Shown one piece after another: positions 53,415-63,442 of a DNA stretch of 64,000 nucleotides. This stretch comes from Aquisediminimonas profunda (GTDB lineage: Bacteria > Pseudomonadota > Alphaproteobacteria > Sphingomonadales > Sphingomonadaceae), in NCBI RefSeq assembly GCF_019443285.1, contig NZ_CP080327.1, positions 2,042,001-2,106,000 on the forward strand, read 5' to 3'. The translations under genes were made by a program, and so were the position numbers. The notes under the pieces were generated by a model. It ran no database searches, was not told where the DNA came from, and saw only the letters and a program-made list of their open reading frames with translations. Within the stretch, counting starts at the first letter, position 1, and each line of letters starts with the position of its first letter.

Positions 53415-54400
53415 GCCATTGTGATGACGGCCCGACCAATGACAGTTCGGGTCTCAAGCGCGCGAAGCGCATCTGCCGCGCTTTCCAGTTTGAACGTCTG
53501 GGAAATGTGAGGTCGCATTGCGCCTGTTGCCGCCAGTTCGCGCAGCGATGCTTGGGTGCGCAAGGCAAGATCAGAGTCGCGCCGACTCGCTTCTCCGGCA
53601 CGCAGGCCGATCAGGCTATAGCCCTTGATGAGCGCATGGTTTGCCGGAAAACTGGGGATTTCGCCACTTGCAAAGCCCACGATGAGAAAGCGGCCGCCCC
53701 AGGCAATTGACCGCGTGGCCTTGATCGAAAGCGCCCCCCCGACAGGATCGAAAACAACATTCACGCCTTTGCCGCCGGTCAGCGCCTTGACCTGATCCGA
53801 CAGGTCCTCTTCGGCAGGATCGAGAGCGTGATCCGCGCCCGCCGCCAAAATTGCATCGCGTTTAGCCTGGCTGGATCCAGTACCAATCACCGTTGCACCA
53901 ATATGTTTGGCGAGCTTGACAGCCGCCATGCCAACACCGCCGCTGGCGCCCAGGATCAGTGCAGTTTCGCCCGCTTGCAGTCCGGCCTTGTCATGAAGGG
54001 CATGCCATGCCGTAACTGCAGCACTTCGCCAACAGGATCCCTCCTCGAAACTCAGCGCCGGTGGCAGCAGCATCAAAGCGCTACAAGGAACGACCAGCTG
54101 TTCGGCAAAGCAGCCACCCTTCGCGCCGGCCATTACGCGGTCCCCAACCTTTATGGCGGCCACCTCGGTGCCAGTCTCGATTACTTCGCCCGCTATTTCC
54201 ATGCCCGGAATGAATGGTGGATCCGGGCGGAACTGGTACTTGCCGTAAGTCATCAGCAGGTCCGGGAAATTGACGCCAGCTGCTCGGGTGGCGATCCGAA
54301 CTTCGTCCCGGTCGAGGGGGACTGATACGCGGTCCTGAATCTGAATGGAATCAGGGCCGGTCAGTGCAGTGCAGACAGCGGCGCGATACGGTCCACTCAT
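53411..54400 (-). CDS. Quinone-oxidoreductase-like zinc-independent MDR protein
   Basis: 329 residues of the medium-chain dehydrogenase superfamily, QOR group. GroES-like N-terminal domain (AAGVNFPDLLMTYGKYQFRP, PFIPGMEIAGEV), then an NADPH fold with ALILGASGGVGMAAVKLAKH and GTGSSQAKRDAILAAGADH. The zinc ligands of alcohol dehydrogenases are missing. It should reduce quinones or enones with NADPH. It overlaps rarA upstream and the DUF429-like gene downstream by 4 bases each. Confidence 0.9.
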   Translation of the reverse strand: MSGPYRAAVCTALTGPDSIQIQDRVSVPLDRDEVRIATRAAGVNFPDLLMTYGKYQFRPDPPFIPGMEIAGEVIETGTEVAAIKVGDRVMAGAKGGCFAEQLVVPCSALMLLPPALSFEEGSCWRSAAVTAWHALHDKAGLQAGETALILGASGGVGMAAVKLAKHIGATVIGTGSSQAKRDAILAAGADHALDPAEEDLSDQVKALTGGKGVNVVFDPVGGALSIKATRSIAWGGRFLIVGFASGEIPSFPANHALIKGYSLIGLRAGEASRRDSDLALRTQASLRELAATGAMRPHISQTFKLESAADALRALETRTVIGRAVITMA

Positions 54401-55713
54401 GCGTTCTTCTCCCGCCTCAGCCGGTCCCAGTAGGCAATACGCTCTGCAATCTTGGCTTCAAAACCCCGCTCGACGGGGGTGTAGAAAGTCTGTGGCCCCA
54501 TGTCGTCAGGCCAATAGTTTGCACCGCTGAAGCCATCTTTCGCATCGTGGTCATAGGCATAGCCCTTGCCATAGCCAATATCCTTCATCAGGCGTGTTGG
54601 TGCATTCAGGATATTGGCGGGAGGCATAAGCGACCCGGTTTCGCGAGCAGCCTTCCATGAAGCCTTCTGCGCGACATAGGCGGCGTTCGATTTGGGCGCT
54701 GTCGCCAGATACAAACATGCCTGAACGATGGCGAGCTCGCCCTCCGGGCTGCCAAGAAAGTCAAAGGCGTCCTTCGCCGCGAGGCACTGGACCAGGGCCT
54801 GCGGATCGGCAAGGCCGACATCTTCGCTCGCAAAGCGGACCAGGCGCCGCAAGACGTAAAGCGGCTCTTCGCCAGCTACGAGCATTCTGGCGAGATAGTA
54901 GAGCGCTGCTTGCGGATCGGAGCCGCGCAGTGCCTTGTGGAGGGCCGATATGAGATTGTAGTGCCCTTCGCGGTCCTTGTCATACACGGGCATGCGGCGA
55001 TGCAGCAGGTCCGACAGCGTCGCAGGGGTCAGGGGTTCCGGAACGTCGATTGAAAACAGCGTTTCAACCTGGTTGAGCAGGAATCGCCCGTCCCCATCAG
55101 CACTGGCGATCAGGGCGGCGCGAGCGTCCGTCGTCAGGGGGAGGGGGCGCTGCTCAAGCGCTTCTGCTCGTGCCAGCAGCGATTCGAGGGCTATGGCGTC
55201 AAGACGGTGAAGGATCAGGACCTGTGCACGGCTAAGCAGCGCGGCATTCAGTTCGAAGCTCGGGTTTTCAGTGGTCGCACCGATCAGGGTAATCGTGCCA
55301 TCTTCGACAAAGGGCAGGAAACTGTCTTGTTGCGACCGATTGAAACGATGAATTTCATCAACGAAGAGCAAAGTGCGTTGGCCTGCCTGGGCATGCTCGC
55401 GAGCCACAGCAAAAAGCTTCTTCAGGTCTGCAACGCCCGACAGGACTGCTGAAATGGCTTCGAAGCGGAGCCCGACTGCATCGGCGAGCAGGCGGGCCAT
55501 TGTCGTCTTGCCCGTGCCAGGCGGACCCCACAAGATGATTGAGGCGAGTTTGCCTGCGGCCACCATGCGCCCGATTGCACCTTCCGGCCCGGTCAAATGG
55601 TCTTGGCCGACAATTTCCCCCAAGGCGCGGGGGCGCAGCCGTTCGGCCAACGGCGCACCTTTCAGCGGCACCTCGGCCGAGAGCGGCACAGCGTCAGGAA
55701 ACAAGTCTGTCAT
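54397..55713 (-). CDS. rarA: Replication-associated recombination protein A (RarA/MgsA)
   Basis: 438 residues, AAA+ clamp-loader-like ATPase that acts at stalled replication forks. Walker [18 protein letters not shown], Walker [12 protein letters not shown], sensor [15 protein letters not shown], then the C-terminal tetramerisation domain with the family motif [18 protein letters not shown] and [23 protein letters not shown]. It heads the three-gene minus-strand operon. Confidence 0.95.
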   Translation of the reverse strand: MTDLFPDAVPLSAEVPLKGAPLAERLRPRALGEIVGQDHLTGPEGAIGRMVAAGKLASIILWGPPGTGKTTMARLLADAVGLRFEAISAVLSGVADLKKLFAVAREHAQAGQRTLLFVDEIHRFNRSQQDSFLPFVEDGTITLIGATTENPSFELNAALLSRAQVLILHRLDAIALESLLARAEALEQRPLPLTTDARAALIASADGDGRFLLNQVETLFSIDVPEPLTPATLSDLLHRRMPVYDKDREGHYNLISALHKALRGSDPQAALYYLARMLVAGEEPLYVLRRLVRFASEDVGLADPQALVQCLAAKDAFDFLGSPEGELAIVQACLYLATAPKSNAAYVAQKASWKAARETGSLMPPANILNAPTRLMKDIGYGKGYAYDHDAKDGFSGANYWPDDMGPQTFYTPVERGFEAKIAERIAYWDRLRREKNA

Positions 55714-55753
55714 GCTCGTTCCTATAGCTACTTGGTCGACATTGTGGAGCAGG

Positions 55754-55780
55754 TTGACAAAATATTCCTAAGATATATCT
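55754..55780 (+). promoter_or_regulatory. Promoter with palindromic PadR-type operator
   Basis: TTGACA at 55754-55759 is followed 11 bases later by the perfect palindrome AGATATATCT at 55771-55780, which covers the expected -10 region. This ATAT-centred dyad is like known PadR sites, and the PadR gene starts 35 bases further on, so autorepression is likely. Confidence 0.6.
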
Positions 55781-55814
55781 AAATAACACTAATAACATCA
55801 AAAGGAGAAAAATC

Positions 55815-56390
55815 ATGTTCTATGCAAAAGCCATGCGGGCCTGCGGTCCGCGCGGATTTTATGCAATCTGGGGCCACCATGGTCGTCACGGATTTGGCGG
55901 TCGTCATGGCAGCGGGGAACGCGGAAGCCGGCGTCGCGTATTCGACTCGGGTGAGTTGCGGCTGGTTCTGCTCAAGCTCATCGAGGAAATGCCTCGCCAT
56001 GGATATGATCTGATCCGCGAAATCGAGGATCGCACAAGCGGAGCCTATGCGCCCAGCCCCGGCGTTGTCTACCCGACCTTGACCTTGCTCCATGACATGG
56101 ATCTGATTGAGGAAGAGAAATCGGAAGGCGCCCGCAAGCGCTATGCCATTACCCAGTCAGGCGCTGTCCATCTGACCGAAAAGACCGAAGAAGTCGAAGC
56201 CGCGATGGCCAAGCTGGCCGAAATGGGCGCACATCGTGAGCGGACCGAAGGCGCGCCAATACGGCGTGCCATGGGAAATCTTCGTCAGGTGCTCCAGCAC
56301 CGTCTCGTGCGTGATGATGTAACGCCGGAAACCTTGCATGAAGTTGCTGCGCTGCTTGACGAGGTTTCGCAGAAGATCGAGCGTCTCTGA
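55815..56390 (+). CDS. PadR-family transcription regulator with His/Gly-rich N-terminus
   Basis: 191 residues. A His/Gly-rich lead (GHHGRHGFGGRHGSGERG, about 20-37) precedes the PadR winged helix (about 46-120: LRLVLLKLIEEMPRHGYDLI, SPGVVYPTLTLLHDMDLIEE, GARKRYAITQSG) and a C-terminal helix for dimerisation. AAAGGAG gives a good start at 55815. The N-terminal His cluster could bind metal; the family often senses phenolics, drugs or metals. It is probably autoregulated through 55771-55780; no efflux gene lies beside it. Confidence 0.88.
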   Translation: MFYAKAMRACGPRGFYAIWGHHGRHGFGGRHGSGERGSRRRVFDSGELRLVLLKLIEEMPRHGYDLIREIEDRTSGAYAPSPGVVYPTLTLLHDMDLIEEEKSEGARKRYAITQSGAVHLTEKTEEVEAAMAKLAEMGAHRERTEGAPIRRAMGNLRQVLQHRLVRDDVTPETLHEVAALLDEVSQKIERL

Positions 56391-56402
56391 ACCTGGTTCG
56401 CT

Positions 56403-57557
56403 CTAGTTCTGCCGAAGGCCGGGTTGCCGGAGATAGGTGTCGACCAGAGCCTGATTGACCTTGTCCCAGTCATATCGGGCGCTGGCCTCGACTCCAGCCT
56501 TGCCTTGTGCAATCCGCAGTGCTGAATCGGTGCAATAATCGCCAAGGGCATCAGCAAAAGTTGAAATGGCACCGGGCTTGATCAGCCGACCGGTCACGCG
56601 ATCATCCACAATATTTTCGCTGCCTGTTGCCTTGGCTGCCACGACCGGAACACCGCATGCCATGGCTTCAAGGGTGACGTTTCCGAAGGCCTCGGTCACT
56701 GATGGATTAAACAATATGTCCATCGACGCCACCGCGCGACCCAGGTCATTCCCCCCCTGAAAGCCGGTAAAGACGGCATTGGGCAGCCTGTCCTGCAGCC
56801 AATCGCGTGCAGGGCCATCGCCAACCACAAGCACAGAATGCCGGATTTGCCTCCGCTTGAGCGTATCAACAGCATCCGAGAATACATCCAGACCCTTTTC
56901 CATGACGAGCCGGCCAAGAAACCCGATTACTGGGAGATCGGGCGCCAACCCGACTGATTGGCGCCAGTCCAGGTCCCTGCGGCCCGGGTTGAATATTTCG
57001 CGATCGATGCCACGCGTCCAAATGCCGATGTTGTAGCTCATCCGCTGCTCACGCAAGACTTGGGCCATCGATTCCGATGGAGCCACCACTGCATCACAGC
57101 GACGATAGAATCTGCGGAGGAGGGCTTCGATGGCGGGCTCCAGGAAAGCCAGTCCATAATAGCGAGGATAGGTTTCGAAGCGCGTATGCATTGACGCAAC
57201 CACAGGGATATTCCGCTTTTTTGCGTATGTCACCGCGCTGTGGCCAAGAAAGTCTGGCGCTGACACGTGCACAAGATTTGGCGCAAACGCCGCAAGATCG
57301 CGCTTGATTGCACCACGCATGCCCAGCGCTATCCGATACTCGCCACGTCCGCCTGGAAACGGGAAAGACGGCACACTGACAAGGTCACCCGTAGGAGGAA
57401 ACGCGGGGGTTTCCACTGTCGGAGAATATACGCGGACTGCTGCACCAGACCTGAGCAGATAGCCGACAAGCCGGTTGAGCGCCTGGTTCGCACCATCGCG
57501 GACGTAGTTGTAGTTCCCACTGAACAAGGCGATGCGAAGCGATGAAGCGTCCATCAT
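56403..57557 (-). CDS. GT4-family glycosyltransferase
   Basis: 384 residues, GT-B fold. N-terminal FSGNYNYVRDGANQALNRL acceptor lobe; C-terminal donor lobe with GFLGRLVMEKGLDVFSDA, VVGDGPARDWL, and the EX7E-type PSVTEAFGNVTLEAMACGVPVVA. The relatives closest by eye are MgtA/SQD2-like lipid or polysaccharide mannosyl- and sulfoquinovosyl-transferases; the sugar and acceptor are unknown. It lies 22 bases after the EEP gene and is the last gene of the large minus-strand unit. Confidence 0.9.
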   Translation of the reverse strand: MMDASSLRIALFSGNYNYVRDGANQALNRLVGYLLRSGAAVRVYSPTVETPAFPPTGDLVSVPSFPFPGGRGEYRIALGMRGAIKRDLAAFAPNLVHVSAPDFLGHSAVTYAKKRNIPVVASMHTRFETYPRYYGLAFLEPAIEALLRRFYRRCDAVVAPSESMAQVLREQRMSYNIGIWTRGIDREIFNPGRRDLDWRQSVGLAPDLPVIGFLGRLVMEKGLDVFSDAVDTLKRRQIRHSVLVVGDGPARDWLQDRLPNAVFTGFQGGNDLGRAVASMDILFNPSVTEAFGNVTLEAMACGVPVVAAKATGSENIVDDRVTGRLIKPGAISTFADALGDYCTDSALRIAQGKAGVEASARYDWDKVNQALVDTYLRQPGLRQN

Positions 57558-57579
57558 GTGCTTAATAACGGGTTGGGGA

Positions 57580-58272
57580 TCAGAATGCCAGTTCAGCCCA
57601 GACGGGCAAATGGTCGGACGCCCTTTTTGCCTGTGCTGTATTATGCGTGCCGGACCTGAGTATGCGCAGATCTTGGCCGACCATGATGCGGTCGAGCCTG
57701 GCGACGGGACGCTGCGAGTGGAAGCTGGGGCCCGTAAAGACTATTCGATAATCATGCAGGAACTCGACCAGGCAGCCGCGGTGGCGCGCCCATTCGTTGA
57801 GGTCGCCCATCAGGATTGTCGGCATTTTTTCTGGGCGCTGCAGCACCGCGTCCAGGATCGCGCGCACCTGCCGTTTGCGCCAAAGCCCGGACAGATCGAG
57901 ATGCATACCGACAATCCGCAAATCCTGTTTGCCTACGCGGCATTCAACCAGAACCGCTCCGCGAGGTTCCAATGAAGGGATAATGAGAGGACGGCATTCC
58001 AGGACCTTGATGTGAGAGCGAACCAGCATCGCATTGCCATGCCACCCGATGCCTTCTTGACCGGTGCCGAAATGCACCGGTCGCAATTCTCCGTGATTGT
58101 CCAGAAGTTCGGGGGGCAAGGCAGATTTCCGAGCACCGAAACGCCGATCCGCTTCCTGAAGGGCAATGATATCGGCACCGACTTCGTCAATAACCGACAG
58201 GATTCGCTCAGGGCGCCTCAATCGGTCAGTACCGATGGCCTTGCGAATGTTGTAACTGGCAACCCGGATCAC
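57580..58272 (-). CDS. Endonuclease/exonuclease/phosphatase (EEP) family protein
   Basis: 230 residues with the full EEP site: Asn8 in SYNIRKA, Glu39 in ALQEAD, VGMHLDLSG, MGDLNEW and SDHLPVWAEL. It has no signal peptide, so it is probably cytoplasmic. The family includes nucleases, phosphodiesterases and inositol/sphingolipid phosphatases; the substrate cannot be told. It starts 21 bases after the stop of the giant barrel gene and ends 22 bases before the glycosyltransferase. Confidence 0.88.
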   Translation of the reverse strand: MIRVASYNIRKAIGTDRLRRPERILSVIDEVGADIIALQEADRRFGARKSALPPELLDNHGELRPVHFGTGQEGIGWHGNAMLVRSHIKVLECRPLIIPSLEPRGAVLVECRVGKQDLRIVGMHLDLSGLWRKRQVRAILDAVLQRPEKMPTILMGDLNEWARHRGCLVEFLHDYRIVFTGPSFHSQRPVARLDRIMVGQDLRILRSGTHNTAQAKRASDHLPVWAELAF

Positions 58273-58293
58273 GAAGCTGCGTTAGCGACTTCC

Positions 58294-61200
58294 TCAGCGA
58301 CGGCCAAGCCCGAGCGCAGAAAAGCTGTTCTGATCGAATTTCAACCTGACGGTCACGAACGGACCGCTGCGCGTGTAGCGGCTGGCTTCGAAGTCTCGAT
58401 CGTGGAAACCGACAATGTTGTAGCCGACCGAGATATATGTATTGTTCATCGGCGATATTCCGATCGTGGGTCCCCCTGATCCTGCGTAAGATCGTCCCCC
58501 CGGATTTTGTCTGACCGTTCCGGAAACTCCGAAATCGAACATCTTGCCAAGGTCAAATCGGATATCTGCGCCGACGACGTTGCTCCAACCTTTGAGATCG
58601 TCCGCGCCGAACCGGTCAAACACGTAGCGCGTGCCCCAGAATGCAGAGATCTCGCTCCTGCCCAGATAGGTCCCGTCTTCGCGCTTCTGGGTCGGGGACC
58701 AGTTCAAGGAAAAGCTGTTCACGATACGGCGCGATGTGGCGTCACCATTGATCGTTAGCGCGGGCCCGCCGATTGGACCGGGCATCCCGGCAACGGCGCC
58801 TCGTGCTCGATCTTCGCGAAGCTCAAACTTTTCCAGAAAGGCAAACCGGCTGTCGTCAGGCCGATTGGCCCAACTGAGGGCGATCGCGCGAGCGTCGGTC
58901 CGCGGTCCGCCCCTTTGCACAGCCCTGAACCAGGTCAAGGCCCCCCCGAACGCACGCCCTTCGCCGATCTGGCGCAAGCCCGACAAGGTCAGTCCATAGC
59001 GGTTGGTCAATTGCCCGTCGCGATATTCCGCACGTCCGGCGAGGCTCCAGCGTTCCCCACGGTAGGTTGCTCCTGCCGTGACGGCGGTGAAATCCTCAGT
59101 CAACGAACCGTCTGACCCCACAAACCCGCCTGATGCGACGGGATGCAGCGGGTTGAGCACTCGCGCAGGATCAATGCCGCCCAATGTCTTGTTGCCATCC
59201 AGCGTCATGTCCACCGTCAGTGTCTTGCTGACAGGCAAAGACTGCGACAGTCCATAAGCAGCAAAACTGCGGGCTCCATATTCATTGCTTGCTTGCTGGT
59301 TTGCGTTGGCAACGAGTCGCGCCCCCGTCCAGGGTTTGAGGTCAAAGCCGATCCGTGCTGTCCGAGCGTTGATCGCATCGCCTTTGGCAATTTCATATGA
59401 GCCTACAAGTGTGACATCGTCCGTGACGGCAAAGCGCGCTGAAAACTTGTGTCGTGCGGGGAAGTCGATGCTTTCGTTCTTGCCCGCGACCGGCAATTCG
59501 GTCTGCCCGTCAAGCTCCAGCCTGTTTTCAAGGAACCTCTTTGTCACGCCAAACTGCGCGATGGTCGAGCTGGCCGTGCGACCATCATCCAGCCTGTCGC
59601 TTGCAACCGTCACCCCTGCGCGCAGATCGAGTCCATGCGTCCTGTATTCTGCCAGTGCACGTCCGGCGGACCGCTGTGCCGCGCTGCCGAGATAATTCTC
59701 GTTCCATGCGCTGCCAGTGATCGAAAGGTCCGGAGTGATCCGGATACGTCCATCAGCGCCGAATTTGCGGGTTCCGGCTTCAGAACCGTTGGTCTGACCG
59801 ACGCCAAAGCCCGCTTGCTGTTCGCGGGCATAGGCGAGAAGGTCGACGGCCTTCCCGTGATGCTCGGCCTCAACGAGCCAGGCCGTTGCTGTTCCGCCTC
59901 CCGAATTTGGACTGGCAGCAGGCCCGCTTGAGTTACTTCCGGCAAATTCGGCGCGCACTTCGGTTGAGGCGTTGGGCGTATAGCGCATGTCAACACCGCC
60001 CATATTGGTCTTGGCGAGATCGCTCTCATCGTGGATGGCAGTTCCGCCTAGCGTCAGCGTTTTCGCATGATTGGTCCAGCTCGCGCGGCCACCGGCGTTG
60101 AGCACGCGTTGACCAACTCCGTCCACTTCATAGTCGACGACGATGAATTGAGGATCGAGCTGGGTTGATCGGCTGAGAATGGGTTCGCGAAAACGGAGCG
60201 TCCCGCCGACATAGTCGATATCATAGTCGATATGTCGCACGAGGGCGCGACTTTCCAGGATCCGATCCGAGCGCAGCCGGTCCCGTGTCTCGATCAGCAC
60301 GCGTTCCGAGTTGGGCATGATGTCATGCGCCCCAAGTGCGTAAGGGCCGGTGAGGCCGTTGCCTTGAATCTCTTCGCGACGGTGGCGGTAGGGCGTATCT
60401 GCCGCAAAGGCAGTAGCGCGCACATGGTCATTGCCGAATTCGGCCTTCGCGCCGTTGAACGCGCGCTGATAGCGGGTCAGCTGCGGTTCATTGATCCCCG
60501 TCTCATAGTCGCCAAACAGGGCATAGAATTGTGGTCGCTCAAGCTTGAGATAAAGCTTTCGGACGGACGATGCGTCGTACCGGCGCTCGCTACGATCCGC
60601 GTAAATGGTGTAATAGGCCGTCGGATCAATTGTTCCGCCAAATCGTGACTCAGCTTTGTCCTTGTCGCTGTCAAAAGCCAGCGTCATCAGCCATTTGCCC
60701 TTGATCCGTCCCTTCGCATAGAGGGCAAGGCGAGCATCGCTGTACCAGTGTTGTCCGCTAGCCCCCAGAGTCTCGGCACGGCCCTTGAGTGTATTAAATC
60801 CTGCCGTTCCGGCAGCGAATCCGACGATTGTCCATGGTCTCTTGCCCGGCGTCAGCCAGGTCTGGATCGTCTGTTTGCGCGTAACGTCGCCGTCGCGGAA
60901 GGGCAGGGTAATCGACAGGCCCCCAGAGGCGGTTGTCGGCTCGAGCTCGACATAGGCGATGCCTTCGTCGCCTTCCACGTGCCAGACCGGGCGAGCTCTT
61001 TCGAGACCCGAAAGCTGGCGTGCTGCCTGCGCATCAGCTTCGACGGCTGGATAATAGGGTGCGGGCAGGCTGAAATCGCCAACCAGGCCATTGCGGACAG
61101 GGCGTCCGGCGCGATCGGTCATCCGCAGAGCTATGACCGGCCGTGTCACGCCGTCAGCGATCAGGACCGACTTTTCGGGAAGGAGCGTCGCATGCATGGC

Positions 61201-63381
61201 ACTGTTGGCATAGTGAACCGTTCGGTGCAGCGTTTCGACAAGCGTACCGTTTGCATCGCGGACTTCGGCTGTGAAGGCGGTATCGCCATCCTTGAGTTCG
61301 ACGGCGCGCCATTGACTTACGGCCAGGCTGCCCACGCCATTCTTTCGTGCGCCCTCGAATGCGAGATCATCCACCGGTTTGCCGTCAGCGAGAAGTCTGA
61401 CGCTCTGGTCAGGAAGGTGCTTGATGACAATCCGCACAGCCTTGGTTCTGGGGTTGTGATCAGCAGAGGGAAATAGCCATCCGATCTCGGGCATCTGGCC
61501 CGAAAACCAGTCGCGATCAGCTCCTGCAGCATCGGCATCACTGCGAGGGGCAAGACGGCGCACGCTATTGGCCTGCTGGCGGGCAGTGTTCCGCCCGGAT
61601 GTTGTCCGAAAGTCGACCCGCATCAGCGAGCCGCCGCGGCCATCGACGAAGCGCGAAATCGCACTCCCCGCCGAACGCGCGTTGTTGGCGCAATCCGCCG
61701 GAATCTGGTCGGACGGCAAGGATGACGGATCGATCTGGACAACATGCAGTCCCGGCACAACGCCTTCGAAATGATATCGTCCCTCAATGTCCGTAACGGC
61801 GTAGCTGCCGTCTTCCAGCATGACACGAACACCCGGAACGCCGTTCGCGGCATCCGGATCAACCATGCACCCGCCATCCGTGATCCTGCCGATAATGGTC
61901 ATGCGATCGGTGATGCCGTCACGCAGGATGCGCACCGAGGCATCAGCTGTCGGGCTTTGGGCACCGCGATTGTCTCGCGCACTTGCCCGGTTGAGGGAAA
62001 CCCCAGGTTTTGCATCTGGCCTGATCTCGAGAATATACGTCATGGTGCCATTGGAACCGGCCGCAAGCGGCGGCAGGGCCACGTTCAGGTTGCGACCGTC
62101 CGGTGATATCGCATAGGCTATCGTCGAGCCGTTGTAGCGAACGGAACCCTGTTTCAGGCGCATTTCGGCAGGCAGCATGTCGGTGACCGTAATTGCGCCG
62201 GTGGTACGTCCGGCATCAGCGTTTTGGACGATGATCCGATACTGCACGGGATCGCCCGGCACGGCTGTCGGGCTTGATGCGGACTTGCGGAGCAGCAGAG
62301 TACCGCCAGGCCTGTCTGCGGGAATGTCTATGCGGACCGGCGCCGGCGTGCTCAGGACAAAGACATTGCCATAGGATCCTGCCGACAATGCGAACGGTTG
62401 GCCGTCCGGACGACGCAGGCCCGCCAGATCGGCGGGCGTAGAGGTTGAGGGGACTGTATAGGGCGCCGGCGGCTGGACAAGCAGACGATAATTGCCCGGC
62501 TTGGCAAAGGGAAAGCGATAGTCGCCGGGCGGAAAAACATAGGCGTTGCCGCCGCCGTCAGTGACTGTCGAGCCTGTAACAATGGTGGAGGGAAAACTCG
62601 AGACTCCATCATCGCCGAAGACCTGCGCTGGCTGGCCGGTATCGGCATCGATCAATGTGACGCTGGTCCCGGCTACAGCCGATCCATCGCCACTGTCAAA
62701 AACCATACCGAAGGGATCGATCAGGACGTCGACTGCTGAAGTGGCAATCACCGTCCCAAGCGATGGCCGCACGCTGGTCAGAGTGACATGCGTTCCCGGC
62801 GCAATCGTGAGAACACAATCCCCCGAAACCGGAGTCGCGGGGTTCGCCGACGTGGGCACCAGCCCGACGAAGCGGCCGGTATTGGGTCCACTTTCCGTGA
62901 GAGTCAGGGTCTCGGAGTCTCCAGACGGAACCCTGATTTGAACAGTTATGGCTTCGGCAAGCGCAGGATCGAGATTGTCGGCGACGGAGTCGATCGCGAC
63001 AACAACAGGAGCACCTGCACGTATCTGGGCTGTCTGCAGAACAGTTGCCGGTGCCAGGCTCATGCCGGAGAATGCGCCGTTCAACGTAACGGGCGTCGTT
63101 CCTGCGCTTCCCTGGCACAGGGTTGTCGGTACGCTGAGCTGCTGGGAGCCTTGCGCATTCTGCAGCTGATAGAATGTCTGGTTGGCAGGCGTGGGCAGGG
63201 GGTGTTCTACAACCAGACTAACCTGGTTCGAGTTTCGAACGATGCGGTTTGGTCCGGCATCCCATTGAATCGTTGCGATATTGGAAATGATCTGGGCGTG
63301 CGCTTCCGTCGCGGACATTCCAAACAGGAATGCCGCCATGGCGGCAAGGGCAGCCAGAAAATGGTTAATATCGCTCCGCAT
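58294..63381 (-). CDS. Giant outer-membrane protein: DUF11 and Ig-like modules plus C-terminal beta-barrel
   Basis: 1695 residues. Order: signal peptide (1-29, cut before QII); an N-terminal region of beta modules (30-350, starting ISNIATIQWDAG); a DUF11 domain (about 360-485, LLLRKSASSPTAVPGDPVQY); an SdrD/carboxypeptidase-regulatory-like domain (about 490-595, GVRVMLEDGSYAVTDIEGRY); an acidic linker; an Ig-like domain (about 730-840); then about 850 residues of alternating amphipathic strands ending PFVTVRLKFDQNSF, which I read as a large barrel. Near 1050 it has IDYDIDYVGGTLRFREPILS, a pattern also seen in SprA-like translocon proteins. Role unknown; secretion of the upstream DUF11 protein is one idea. 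Confidence 0.82.
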   Translation of the reverse strand: MRSDINHFLAALAAMAAFLFGMSATEAHAQIISNIATIQWDAGPNRIVRNSNQVSLVVEHPLPTPANQTFYQLQNAQGSQQLSVPTTLCQGSAGTTPVTLNGAFSGMSLAPATVLQTAQIRAGAPVVVAIDSVADNLDPALAEAITVQIRVPSGDSETLTLTESGPNTGRFVGLVPTSANPATPVSGDCVLTIAPGTHVTLTSVRPSLGTVIATSAVDVLIDPFGMVFDSGDGSAVAGTSVTLIDADTGQPAQVFGDDGVSSFPSTIVTGSTVTDGGGNAYVFPPGDYRFPFAKPGNYRLLVQPPAPYTVPSTSTPADLAGLRRPDGQPFALSAGSYGNVFVLSTPAPVRIDIPADRPGGTLLLRKSASSPTAVPGDPVQYRIIVQNADAGRTTGAITVTDMLPAEMRLKQGSVRYNGSTIAYAISPDGRNLNVALPPLAAGSNGTMTYILEIRPDAKPGVSLNRASARDNRGAQSPTADASVRILRDGITDRMTIIGRITDGGCMVDPDAANGVPGVRVMLEDGSYAVTDIEGRYHFEGVVPGLHVVQIDPSSLPSDQIPADCANNARSAGSAISRFVDGRGGSLMRVDFRTTSGRNTARQQANSVRRLAPRSDADAAGADRDWFSGQMPEIGWLFPSADHNPRTKAVRIVIKHLPDQSVRLLADGKPVDDLAFEGARKNGVGSLAVSQWRAVELKDGDTAFTAEVRDANGTLVETLHRTVHYANSAMHATLLPEKSVLIADGVTRPVIALRMTDRAGRPVRNGLVGDFSLPAPYYPAVEADAQAARQLSGLERARPVWHVEGDEGIAYVELEPTTASGGLSITLPFRDGDVTRKQTIQTWLTPGKRPWTIVGFAAGTAGFNTLKGRAETLGASGQHWYSDARLALYAKGRIKGKWLMTLAFDSDKDKAESRFGGTIDPTAYYTIYADRSERRYDASSVRKLYLKLERPQFYALFGDYETGINEPQLTRYQRAFNGAKAEFGNDHVRATAFAADTPYRHRREEIQGNGLTGPYALGAHDIMPNSERVLIETRDRLRSDRILESRALVRHIDYDIDYVGGTLRFREPILSRSTQLDPQFIVVDYEVDGVGQRVLNAGGRASWTNHAKTLTLGGTAIHDESDLAKTNMGGVDMRYTPNASTEVRAEFAGSNSSGPAASPNSGGGTATAWLVEAEHHGKAVDLLAYAREQQAGFGVGQTNGSEAGTRKFGADGRIRITPDLSITGSAWNENYLGSAAQRSAGRALAEYRTHGLDLRAGVTVASDRLDDGRTASSTIAQFGVTKRFLENRLELDGQTELPVAGKNESIDFPARHKFSARFAVTDDVTLVGSYEIAKGDAINARTARIGFDLKPWTGARLVANANQQASNEYGARSFAAYGLSQSLPVSKTLTVDMTLDGNKTLGGIDPARVLNPLHPVASGGFVGSDGSLTEDFTAVTAGATYRGERWSLAGRAEYRDGQLTNRYGLTLSGLRQIGEGRAFGGALTWFRAVQRGGPRTDARAIALSWANRPDDSRFAFLEKFELREDRARGAVAGMPGPIGGPALTINGDATSRRIVNSFSLNWSPTQKREDGTYLGRSEISAFWGTRYVFDRFGADDLKGWSNVVGADIRFDLGKMFDFGVSGTVRQNPGGRSYAGSGGPTIGISPMNNTYISVGYNIVGFHDRDFEASRYTRSGPFVTVRLKFDQNSFSALGLGRR

Positions 63382-63442
63382 GGGGTTGCCGGGCGGCAGG
63401 CGATGGCGCTGTTGCGCAGTCGCCGCCGCTTAGCAGACCTGC

